A stretch of 64,000 nucleotides of DNA from Cruorifilaria tuberocauda (lineage: Eukaryota > Nematoda > Chromadorea > Rhabditida > Onchocercidae), in the NCBI GenBank assembly GCA_013365365.1, contig JABVXU010000228.1, positions 1-64,000 on the forward strand, in the 5' to 3' direction. Positions within the stretch are counted from its first letter, which is position 1; each line of letters opens with the position of its first letter. A model generated the notes under the pieces. It ran no database searches. It was not told where the DNA came from and saw only the letters and a program-made list of their open reading frames with translations. Position numbers and translations under genes: made by a program. Positions 52,821-64,000 of this stretch are shown piece by piece.

Positions 52821-55800
52821 TCATGAAATAATTGGAGCTCGTCGATCAGCTGCTAACCTTTTCTCACTATCTTGTATTACAGATTTTGTTATAGCAATAC
52901 CGGTATTTGTAGGAATAGTAGTAGCGGCTATTGTTGGTGTAATAGTAGTAGTAGTTGTTGTTGTTGTTGTAGTATTGACTATATATGGTATTAAATCTCG
53001 ATCAAAGTGTAAACGTGGTGAACAAGTTGTAGAAGAAGATGAAGGTAAAGTTGACGGTGATACAGGTGGCACGGGTACAGCAGTAATATTTGCAAAAAAC
53101 ATTTGTGATATAAACTGTGGAGGCAATGCATAACGTGAATGCACTTTACCTGCCCAATCTGTAGATATAATTAATTTCAATTTTAAAACATGCGAATTAA
53201 ATATAATTATCTCATTCTAATATATTTATTGAGACACCTAAAATAAGGAATTTTCATCAAATTTTTTATAAACGACAAATAAAAATAATTTAAGTTTCGA
53301 AATTATACAATTAGAAAATTATTATTCAGGTCATAATATTAACAAATGTGCTCTAAGTGAAATTTTTAGATTCGACTTCTTGAAATCTAATAAATAGTAC
53401 GTAATTTTGAAGTTCAGCTTCATACAATTCTAAAGAAATAGTATGCTTCCGCATAAGTATAAAAAAGTATCGCAGGGATGATTCCATTGTCAAATTAACG
53501 ATACAAAAAATATATTCATATTTCTTGAAAGAATAAACAACTAAGTGATTTACTTTTCCTAATTTAATTTAAAATGTTTCGTTTTTTGAAAATTATTTTA
53601 AGATTTTGCCGTCGTAATTCTGTAAAAAAAGAAGAGAAAATATTTCACAAAAATGAATTGAATTTCCTTACATTGACGAATTAACGCTTGTTGCATAATT
53701 GCTGGACTATACAAATTTGGTAACAACATTTGCGTACCATCGTTACGAATATCCCTAAGATTTATTCAAATTATATAAGTTAGTTGTTTATTTCTGAACT
53801 AGAATATTTAAGATTAATGGTTACAATAATTCTAGCGATGATAACAATTAAAATATTATCAAATATCTTAAAAATAATAATTAATAGAGAAGGTAGTCAA
53901 TTAAATATAATCATGATTGTAGAATTAAATATGCTTTTGTTTTTATATTTGTTTAATTTTTTCTCTAGAATTTTTCCAATGGAATAATTTGTTAGAATAT
54001 TGCCAAAGTTTCTCTTATTTTGAAGATATAAATTAAAGAGTAAAATGAATAAATGACACAATTATAAATTATCCTACAATTTTATGTACTGCAGTATGAT
54101 AATTCTGCAATCATAATTATATTTGATTAATTTAGCTACTCCCTATCATCGCTAGAAATATTATAATGATTTACCTTAAATATACTACTTCAATATAGTT
54201 ATTTCACACGGCATGACATAATTTTTTTTAGATAACACTCTGATAAAAATTACCACTAAACGTACAAATCATATTCAGGTGAACGTCCGTTCGGATCACG
54301 AAAACCCTTTGCAAATGGATTCTTTTCAATTTTTAATTTTGTAATTAACTGATTTTGATATGCAGTAACGGCCATAAATTGCGTTTCTTTGAATTGAAAT
54401 GTCTTGTAATGTTCATTGTGCAAATCGATTGTTGATGCCTGAAATAGAAGGAAAACAAAAAATGGAAAAGCTGAAAAAGATTTTCTCGATTTTTAATGTA
54501 ATTTTATTATTAAAAATATACTTCATTATTAGTTTCATTCTTCAAATCTTAACTTTTTTTATTTTTTCCTTTTTCTGAAACCAAATATCTCCAAGGAATA
54601 CTTTCCTGATAAATTGAATGGTTTTAATAAGACTAATTAATAAGTTATTAATTTTCATTCTCACTAATTGGAAGAGGATAATAGAAAAAATAAATCATTG
54701 ATTTGGAGTAAATGGCAAAGAACTTGAATCTTCTCATAATTAATTCAATGTGTCGTTTTAAAAGTATATCTTAGGAATAGCTTATCAAATTTCACCAAAA
54801 GTATAAAATTACCTGTTCAATAGGCCTTTCACGTGGTCGTCTTACTACATGTACACGTGGTTGATATTTGTGCATTGAATTTAAAATTAGCTAAAAATTT
54901 GGATGATTGAGGCATGCATCATGAAATGCTTAATGATCAATAATTTAAAATGTTGTTTTTAAATGGAATACAATAACTTACGTGTCCGGTTTTGTCAACT
55001 TCATTATTTGTCAATTTAGCTTTTTCAAACGATATAACTTGATTGCAGAGCTGTAATAATAGCATAATACTTCGATTTAATCTTTTTTATATAATTTAAA
55101 TTTTAATTTTAATATAATTAAGTATATTACTTTCATATTGAATTTGTTAATGTGTGGAGGGAAAAAATTTATAAACCTGTTCACCGGTGAATGGAGAATC
55201 AGGATGCATGTACAATCGATTACGCGGTGTAGGTTCAGCTTTACCAGCTGTTAACCAGGATGACTTGTTATAAATATATCGGTAACGTCGATTATCCACC
55301 GGAACTACATCCAAAAACACGTAGTAAAACATATCTGGTTCACAACCGGTAATACTTAATTTCATCGTTGGGAACATACGTCTGCAATTAACGGTAACTG
55401 TACGCCTTTGTTTGTGATCAAAATAGTTTTCGCAAACTTTTAAAACAATCTAAGAGATAGTTTGAAGTTTTCGTTATCTAATCTAAAATTATTTGGGAAG
55501 AAGATTTTTCAAGTTCATTTCTCAAATTTGTCTCATTCTTTTTATATTATTTTCAAGGTATTGATGAGATTTTAATTTTTTTCTTTGTAAAGTATTTCGT
55601 TTTTAAACAATGAATGTTTACTCATTAACACGATTTAAATGATTACGATATTTCAACAAATTTTATATCAAGGATTGGTAGCAATAATATATATATTAAT
55701 GAGGACAAATGCTTTCTATTACTTTAGTGATAGATTCTGTTTACACATATGTGTGCGTGTGTGGCTGTGTTTTTGCAGATTATGATAAAATCTCGCCATT

Positions 55801-58800
55801 AACCGTTATCACTGATGACTGATTGAGATTACGAACAATAAGGGAAGTTGGACATGAAGGAAATAAGAAACAAACGCATATGAATTTGATTTAATGAAAA
55901 AGACAATTATAAGATTTCCTCTTCATCTATTGATTTTATTATTTTAATAATGGTTGAACCTATGAAAAATGAAAAGCAAAATTAAAATGACAATAGACAT
56001 TTAAATATGCGCAAGAAAAAAAAATAAAAATTATCCTATATATTTAATTGTAAGATCATATAAGAACTACCGTAATGCACCTATCGGATTACTGTATAAT
56101 ATGAAGAATAAAATAATTTTATGTTACGTGTAATTTAATTAATTCAATTTTAAGTATGAGAAATAATAGAAAGGTACAAGTAAATAATCGTAAGCACATA
56201 TTTTAGTACAGCTTTCTACATCAAATATAGTCCATTGATAAATGCAATAATAGAGTTTAATTGATTCATTGTTCAGTGAAGTATTGACTAACTTGCTTAT
56301 GGCTAATTAGAAATTATTCATTTAATTCTTTTTTAATGATTTCAGGCAAATTTTCAGAATATCAGTCAATTTATTCAGCAATTCTTTTTTTAATTTGGTT
56401 GATATATCACATAAACTTGAATTAGAAGTTTTTCCTTTCAGTAATAAGCAAGAAAGGTTAAATTTCGAGTATTGCTGTTGCTCCACGCTAAAAGATAAAT
56501 TAAATTTATGGTTTCTGCAGTAACAATAACATTTGGTATTTTGTTTGAGAACACATAATTATTGAGAAAGCATTAGATTAAAAGCAAAAAAAATGGAAGT
56601 GAAATCAAAAAAGTTGATTTCCGACTTTCTTTTTTTCACAAAATGATCACAGAAATTGCAGTTAAAGTCTTAACTATCTAGAATGAATTAAATGAAGGAT
56701 TTAACTTACTGCAACACAGCTAATTTGCGTATAAACATATCATGTTTCCATATTTTTAATATTTGTGATTGTCTTCATTTCAAGTAACTCTATCTTTAAA
56801 GCTTAACTATCTATGAGAAATTCTTGAATAATATTAAGACAAAAGTTATAACAAAAAATATGAAATTCTCATGAATCTTCACGTTTGATTCAAAAGAGTT
56901 TAAATGAATTTGAAATAAGTTGAATAAAGACTGATGATATGCAGGCTGTAACAGTCAGTTTGGTTCAACGATAAATACAATATGCCACGCTCGTATATAC
57001 TCAAGTATAAGTTCATTGCATCTTAATTTTCTAAAAACAATAAGATACACTTACACACTTTTTATCGTAGTTTAATATTAAATATTATAATATAAATAAA
57101 ATGAATTAATATAATAAAATTGTTAATCAATAATCAATTTGAGTATTCTGAATGATGATTGAATAACTTTCAGTAGATGATAATAAAAATCAATAACATT
57201 CTTTCTACTAAGCGTAATCGTATTTAATACACCAGAAAAAGTTTTAGTATTGCGAATTAAAAAAAAGCAGAAGAAACTGAGGAAAGAAAATCAACTGTGA
57301 CAAGATTGCTTCATCAGATAATGGATATCTTGTTGACTGCTTTCTTTGATGATTGAAACGATTCAACAACATCGTTGTTATCATGAAAATAACATGAAGA
57401 AATGAGAGGATGATCATCGAAGAATATTTTCGTTTCATTTCTTTCTATACCTAATAAAAAATTCCTGATTTCAAAATAATGAAAGTCCAATTTAAAATAA
57501 TTTTAATAAGAAAATATAGAAAATATGAACATGAATAAAAATTCGTTAATTATGCGTTTGCTTATTCATTCGAAAAAATAGACGCATTGACTTCACTTAA
57601 ATCAGATGATTTCTACAAAAGAATTCTAATTGATATAATTTTATTTAATTGTCTATTCCAAATCCTACTTCATATTTTAGCAATATTCACAATTTATTAT
57701 TTGCAATTAAAAAGTTTTAATTAGGAACACTAAAATACAAAGATAAATGGGTTAATATAAAAGTAATTTTGCAAATTGCGTACTGTTTTAATATATGCCA
57801 CGCTTTTAAGTAAATTGGTTAAGAAATAAATGATATATGAAATAAATTGTTTTTCTGCCACGAATATTAACAAAAACTGATAGGAAACATTTCTTGTTGG
57901 TTGCTAATATACTCACCTTTACTTCGTCAGTAGTATTCCATCCCTGTGATATTACAAATTTTCACCTATCAAGCTTGCCAATAGAAACGAAATTACTATG
58001 AATTGTTAATTCTTTTAAATGAAGAGACTTGCATTTAATTCAGATATAAATAATCCCTCGAGAGAAGAAGCGACAAATCTTTCGTTTTGAATAATACCGA
58101 ACAATTCCATGATATTTCTTATAAAATCAAAAAATGAATAGTTGTAATTATTGTAATTTTTCATGATTTACCGTTTAAATATTTGTAAAAAAAATTAATT
58201 TTTCCATTCAAATAACGTACCAAAGCTTTTTTCTAATTTCTCACTCCTATTTCAACTGTCTGATAGAAAGAAGGGTGGAATGATGGAAGAAATATCCTCG
58301 GAAATGACCATGGATATGTTTATTATCAGTGCAGTGTTCAACAAACGCACTTACTGGTTATGATTACGATAAAATAACTTTGGTATTTGTCCATTCAAAA
58401 TTTCGTATAAATATATTTTCCAAAAATTCTTTTCGGCCATTTTTTAATCTTCATTTAGATCTGCTTACCTTGATATTTTGCAATCACATTAGATTGAATA
58501 TTTTATCATATATATATATAAATATCATATTTCAATTATAAAAAAGAAAAAACGACTCACCGTCCACTTTTGGTAATAATCATTTCTGTGCTAAGTTCAT
58601 AAAATTTATTCCACAATTCACGCCCTTCCAGACGGCAGGTCACATGCCGGAGAATATAAGAATTTCCAGGTAGTGGTGACGTTTTCGGTAACTGTTCTAT
58701 GTTATTCTCACACTCTTCCGGTTCCATGTTATCCCTACTACCATCACAGTTCTTGCTTGTTCCTGCAGCAATCGTCGATCTTTCAGCTTTCTCATCCGCA

Positions 58801-58943
58801 TTATTTGTGTCCAACAAATGATCAATCATAAATTTGAATCGTTTTGGTGCTGCCAAATCTAGTGGAATATCCGGAAAATGTCCTGATGCCGGAATATTTG
58901 AATGTAGCTTATCTGTAGAACGTTTTTCACCTGTCCTTGCCAT
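52821..58943 (-). CDS. mab-9: T-box transcription factor, TBX20/MAB-9 type
   Basis: Seven minus-strand exons: 58943-58561, 55381-55177, 55050-54982, 54890-54813, 54438-54266, 53754-53672 and 53158-52821. All join in phase, 442 aa. A sequence-specific nuclear DNA-binding factor. The T-box spans about residues 99-293: [106 protein letters not shown] and [19 protein letters not shown] with [11 protein letters not shown] and [10 protein letters not shown] favours the TBX20 subgroup, whose worm member MAB-9 patterns hindgut and motor neurons. Residues 38-44 (FMIDHLL) fit an eh1 Groucho-binding motif, and PLDLA at 27-31 resembles a CtBP site. The C-terminal exon has a poly-Thr run (about residue 400). 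The intron at 55382-58560 (3.2 kb, inside the T-box) is the longest in any firm gene here. Confidence 0.9.
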
Positions 58944-61900
58944 AACAGCTACAGTTTTAATTCTGCGATTTCGATATTTCTTCCTTTCACTCTGCTTTTT
59001 CCTTATTAATTTCCCAATAAAGCGATGTGAAGTGAAAAAAAAACAAAAAAAAGTACGGAATAGGAATAGAAGCGAAATCGTCCAAATAATAGGTAAATAA
59101 TATCTGTACCGTGAATCACTACTGCTAAATGAAGTTCTAATGAAATATATTTGAAATGAAAATTGAAGAAATGTTTAATTTGACATGAAGCTTGGAAACA
59201 GCCGCCTTTCTCCTGCTAATCTCAATAATGCGAGTAGAAAATGAAGAATTTATCCCACTGGAATATTCAGTAGCATCACCAAGTCATATAATATCACTTG
59301 ATATGATCATCTCCTCACACCGTATAATTCGTCACGTCGGATAAGGGAAGAAGAAAAGGGGAGGTGAGAGAGAGATGAAGATTTGAAATGAACTACTCAA
59401 ACCAGAACAAATCGTTCATTGGGTGAGCTGTTAAAAAGGGGCGGATATGACGCGACCGTTGCGCCAATAAAGCAACAAAATGTGTTGACGCTTTAAAAAA
59501 GGGATGGAATAGATTAAGGTGAAAGAGTGTTGGAGAATATTTCGTTGATAGCTGACAAGATGATAATTATTTTAAGAAAAAAACAACAACAATAACAACG
59601 ATAACAACAACAACAACAGTCACAAAACCAATAACAACAAACAATTAGGCAATAAACATTGGACATCAACAGGTATTTCTTCATATTGTATGATTTTCTT
59701 TTAATGATGAATAATGAAAATTTCAGAATTATTTAAAATTTCTCATTAATATTAATATGATATCATTTTGCAGCAGTAATTATTCAATTTAAATTTCGAT
59801 TTATCTATTTGTCATAATGTATTCATAAAATATAAAAATTTTAGATTACATCTGTCCCCTGTTTAATTTTATAATTGTAAAATTTAATAATACATCTAAA
59901 AATTTTTGTAAATAATATTTCATTTTAGACAGAAAAACTTAAATTTGTACTGTGAGTATACTTGATGATTCCATATTATGCAATTTTTATTTGTTTCATT
60001 CCGATGAAATTAAACGGTATAAGGTAAGTGTTTTTGAGTAATTAATTTTTTTAAGGAAGAGGGAATCCTTGAATATATTAATTATAAAAGCTCAACGATT
60101 TCTTAGTAAATTACTGTTGATGAAATAATTTATTTATATTATCAATTATAATAAACGATAGTGGCAAAGTAATAAATAGATTCTAGCATATTTATATTAG
60201 CTTAGATTTCTCATGTCACACTAACGTGCTGAATGTCAAAATTCCCTGAAGTATTACTGATAGCAATAAAAAATCCATACAACTTTTCACTTGATTTCTT
60301 TTCGTAATACAATTATGATAATCAACATTATTTTCAAAATACTCTTTCAATAACCTGAATTTATTTTCTAGCATGTTTGTAAGAGCCTAAATTAATTTTA
60401 AAATATGTTTGTAATAATCTCAATCCCTTTTAGATTTTTATTTCAACTAAATTTAAACCTCAGCCATCAACTTCACAATAAAAATTTGTTGATTTTTTTC
60501 TTTTATATCAACAAATAACATAAAATAATTTCAACTATCATAGCCTTCTACTTTTCTCCTTTCATTTCTACATTTTTAAAAATATTTAATTTCTCTTTCC
60601 AACCAAATTCCCATCTTTAGCATTAGATTAAAATATTTTGCAAAAGGACAGATTATACTGGAATAAATGATATTCGATTGCAAATTCTCCACTAAAGATG
60701 ATTAGTGTTTATATGAATATCTCTGGATTTGTGGATTCATCCATTTTTAATAATGATTGTTTTTAGGCTTTTAAAGAAGGAAGAGAGAGAGAGAAACAAA
60801 AAGAGAAAATAAAAAGGAAAGAAAGAACGAAGAAAACAAATTTAAGCAATTGGATTAAAATATTTCGCTTTTCGTGTAAGCACCAATGAATCAATCGTCA
60901 ATGATGTGGAAGAAAGAAAGCTAAACAAAAAGAATGTCCAGAGAAGTACCGTAATTTATTCGCATTGCTTTGTTGCCGTTAAGCTTTACGCTAATATCTA
61001 ATGCAAAAATCTCTTCTCCCTTAAATATTAGGCTCTCCGGAAAAGGTTCCAAGAGAAGAGGAGAGAAGCTTTAACAGACTTAAGCATAGATTTACAATGC
61101 TTTCGGAATGAGAAAGGAGAAGAGTAGATGGAATGGGTGATCATTATGCTAATCACTACGACATTTTTTTATTGAAGCTTCTTAAATACTTCATCAAATA
61201 GACTTAGATAATATTCTGTGCTGTAAGGCCATAGAAATAGCAAAGATTATTTATGTAATATTAGTGGAAACTTTTCCTCTCAAAATTCTACAAATCAAGA
61301 AAAAATTAGTGTAATGTTAATTGATACCTGACTGCGAAAGAGAGAAATATGTCAATAACTAATAACTTCAAGAAATTAACAAATAGTTTCGATGAAAAAT
61401 TAGTTGAAAATTTGTGAAAACCTTTAATAGATTACCATAAACTCTTGAAAGGAATTTGAAAAATCAAATAGAATTATCGATTAACTTCAATCACAACATT
61501 TTATATATTATTTAGTGTCAGAGAAAAGGAACCAACGACCATCACCTTCTGTCAATTTTATTTCCATATTTTCCCAGCCATGTAGGAATAAAATGGTAAG
61601 TTTGGATTGATTGAATAATTGAACAGAACACGGTAGGCTTCTCTAATACGATTTGCAAGTGGCAGTGTATATAGTAAATATTATATAGCTGAGCGTAGGA
61701 TGAAATGTATATATGTAGTATTGAAAATTCTGTAAGATATTCTATTGATTAGTTTTGTAGGACTTTAATTGAGAATAAATACCAAATTTAGATATTATCA
61801 AAAAGGATAATTTCAAAATATTGTATAATTCGATTTAAATCAACAAATATTTGAAGTGTTATCGATTTTTCATTCGAATAAAAGCGAGTGTGCTAATCAT

Positions 61901-62818
61901 ATAGTCATCTAAGTAGAATGTTGGAGGAAGGAAAAATAGAAAATTCTATACTGACAAATCAAAATTAAACTCTGATTAAATAGTGTTGGATAAATTGATT
62001 CTAACAATACTTGAAGATTTACTTTACTTGCTTACTTGAAGTTTGAAGCTACTTTTCGTTTAATCGATAAAAATTATAATATTAATCCATTTAACATTTT
62101 ATGCTACAAAATTAGTGATAATTTTAATAAAAGAAAATCATACAACATTGTACGAATAATATTTGCAAATAATTAAAATAAATGAATTGAAGTTAATATT
62201 TTAATTAAAAGAGATTAATTGAATTCAATCGTAGTATTTTGCGATAATGAATGAAAAGTTATACTAATATACAATGATTACTGTATTGTAGTTCGTTTGT
62301 GAATTGAATTTTTAAAATTTTTTTGTTCTCCTCAATTTCCTACAAAAATTCACATAAAAATTTATCGTTTACTTCACAGTCCAAAACTATTTATGTCGAT
62401 GAGATAGCTCTGGAAGATTGGAGAGTGAAAAAGGCGAAAGAATGAAAGAAATGGATGATTTAGTTTATTAAAATGTGGATTGGTAATGTCATGGAAAGAA
62501 GCGAACGACGACGATACATTTGGGAATTGGTATCAGTGGTAAAGATTGTTGGTGGCGGTGGCGGTGATAGTAATTTCGATATTGTGTAGTCAAATGTCAC
62601 CCTCTTCTTTCATCATTCGCAAAGTTTTCTTCATCGAATACTTTTCAGTTAACAAAGATAAATGAATTCAATTTTAAGATTTAATTAATGAATGTGAAAA
62701 GAGATTAAAAAGTGAAGTTATGATTTGAAATCAAGAAAAAAATTTGCAGCAAAATAAGCGATCTAAGAACTGTTGCAATGTTGCGTAATGTAACATCCGT
62801 TGGTAACAATCGGTGTGG
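58944..62818. other. Upstream region of mab-9 and spacer
   Basis: Probably holds the T-box promoter and enhancers on the minus strand. The block at 59330-59530 is distinctly less AT-rich, with GGGGCGGATATGACGCGACC and a nearby CCAATAAAGC; it could be a promoter or regulatory island. From 59650 to 62800 the sequence is AT-rich with no coding signal found. A short GA-rich run lies at 60775-60835. Confidence 0.4.
59581..59645. repeat. AAC/AACA trinucleotide-type repeat
   Basis: About 65 bases of imperfect AAC units (CAACAACAATAACAACG and so on) on the plus strand, GTT on the strand of the T-box gene, about 640 bases upstream of its start codon. Confidence 0.85.
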
Positions 62819-63004
62819 ATGATTTCCGAAGAACGATACGGAGGTATTCGGAAAAACATTTTTAATTACTATTATCAAATTACTCCTGCTAATATTTCAT
62901 CAACTTTTGAACAAATCCTCACATCTTTTCAATCGGAAAATGAACGTTTAACCACTGAGGAATGGCATTATAATAAAGGTAGCAGTGATAAATGTTGCAT
63001 ATAA
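62819..63004 (+). CDS. Possible first exon or short protein, unrecognised
   Basis: An ATG at 62819, with an in-frame TAA shortly upstream, opens MISEERYGGIRKNIFNYYYQ, then ITPANISSTFEQILTSFQSE, then NERLTTEEWHYNK. The frame stops at 63002-63004 after GSSDKCCI. A donor, AAAG/GTAGCA, at 62978/62979 would instead end a first exon after NK plus one base. Codon choice looks protein-like through ITPANISS..EEWHYNK, better than the surrounding random frames. No domain is recognised and no following exon was found before the window ends at 64000. Either reading is tentative. Confidence 0.3.
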   Translation: MISEERYGGIRKNIFNYYYQITPANISSTFEQILTSFQSENERLTTEEWHYNKGSSDKCCI

Positions 63005-64000
63005 ATTATTGGAACTGAAAATTCGAAAAAAAAGAATTAAATTTGTAAAATTAGATTGCAAACTGAAAGAATGATAAAAACTTCCAACTCCTTTATTCAT
63101 TTCAGTTCAATTTCCAAAAATTATAAAATTATTCAAGTACCTAGTAGCTCTGATACACTGTTCAAATCGCTATCAACCATTTAAATTTACTTACAAAGGG
63201 AGGATAGCTTGAAATGCTTCATTTAATTCTTCTGATTGCCCATTTAATGAATTATAATTGTGGAACTAAATATCAAATCGATGCTAACTCATATTTAGCT
63301 TAACTGTTTATATTCTTCTCTCATGATAGCGATTGAAGTAGAACTAAATGAATTCCCAGTTGTGATCTCAATTTCAATCTAGCCAGCTATATGCTTCCCA
63401 CTAAGCATATCTTTCACTCTGGTGGCGACAGTGACCGAGTGGCTTTTCAGCGAATTTATTGCTTTCATGCTGAGATTTACTAGCAAGATACTACTCATCA
63501 TCCGCTTCCATGTCATTCTCGAGAATCGTTTATACTTCGATCTGTTTGTCCCATAAGTGTGTAAATGAATGCACGTTTGCGAAGTACGTGTGCGTATCTG
63601 TGGGACTTACATGGATATCATCCGCTTAGACATCAGTTGTCAAGCAGATGAATGATAAATTAATCACCTTCCACCCCACGCTACTGTTACTACTACTACC
63701 ACATTGGTGTGGTCAATCTCCTAATCAGGAATGAAATCTGTACTCCCTGGTACATATCAACCCCATTTCAGGATTAATGTCATCCGGACATAACTGATTG
63801 CTATTTGAAATGGTAAGCATTTAAAATCGAACATTTCAAAATGTAATTAATCTTTCATTGTACTTGCTAAATCTGTATATTTTAGAATTTTAAAACCAAT
63901 GAATTAAGCTTTCCTCGAATTGATAACAAGAATTTGCTGATGGTATTAGCTGATAGAATAAAATTAAGAAAGGATTATTAAAGAAATTGCCAAGGATTAG
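63005..64000. other. Terminal spacer with a short hairpin
   Basis: No gene was seen. The 63390-63780 stretch is less AT-rich than its surroundings. At 63389-63410 a perfect 8-base inverted repeat (ATATGCTT, six-base loop, AAGCATAT) occurs. The GTGACCGAGTGGC at about 63431-63443 recalls a tRNA D-arm, but no cloverleaf could be built. Confidence 0.4.

Noticed and set aside
63420..63500. tRNA-like GTGACCGAGTGGC
   Set aside because: No acceptor stem, anticodon arm or T-arm could be paired.

Overview
This is an AT-rich, intron-rich eukaryotic window. The exons are short, with GT..AG introns and worm-type acceptors of the TTTTCAG kind. Several genes have an acceptor-like AG only 14-23 bases upstream of the ATG, which fits spliced-leader trans-splicing. 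The proteins are nematode-like: a GCS-1 type glutamate-cysteine ligase, a ZYG-11 family protein and a MAB-9/TBX20 type T-box factor. Long introns and loose spacing fit a spirurid or filarial nematode better than Caenorhabditis. That assignment is inference, because no rRNA or marker gene is present.

Layout. At 0.1-1.4 kb is the C-terminal end of a tau-tubulin-kinase-like gene (+). At 4.4-7.4 kb is an eight-exon gene for a cyclopropane-fatty-acid-synthase family methyltransferase (+). Facing it at 8.7-12.6 kb is an eleven-exon malate/L-lactate dehydrogenase (Ldh_2 family) gene (-). The 14.6-25.2 kb region is gene-poor and holds decaying C2H2 zinc-finger copies in both orientations. Four members share a leader exon with a PLDL-type (CtBP-like) motif, and two sit in a segmental duplication. 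A (CA)25 microsatellite lies at 28.2 kb. A tentative three-exon gene for a small single-pass membrane protein spans 28.6-33.2 kb (+).

At 35.8-41.0 kb is a complete 14-exon gcs-1 gene (-, 654 aa). It is divergent from a complete 16-exon zyg-11 family gene at 44.1-49.6 kb (+, 819 aa). An imperfect tandem duplication lies in the shared 3-kb spacer. At 52.8-58.9 kb is a complete seven-exon T-box gene (-, 442 aa), with a 3.2-kb intron inside the T-box. The last 5 kb is mostly non-coding, with one possible first exon at 62.8 kb.

The exon models for the dehydrogenase, gcs-1, zyg-11 and mab-9 genes join in phase at every junction and give proteins of the usual family length. The genes do not form an operon or a pathway. 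They cover lipid modification, redox and glutathione synthesis, ubiquitin ligase targeting and developmental transcription. The most unusual items are the spliced bacterial-type CFA-synthase gene, the dying zinc-finger family with its repressor-like leader exon, a duplicated terminal exon in the last intron of gcs-1, and the unrecognised small membrane protein gene.
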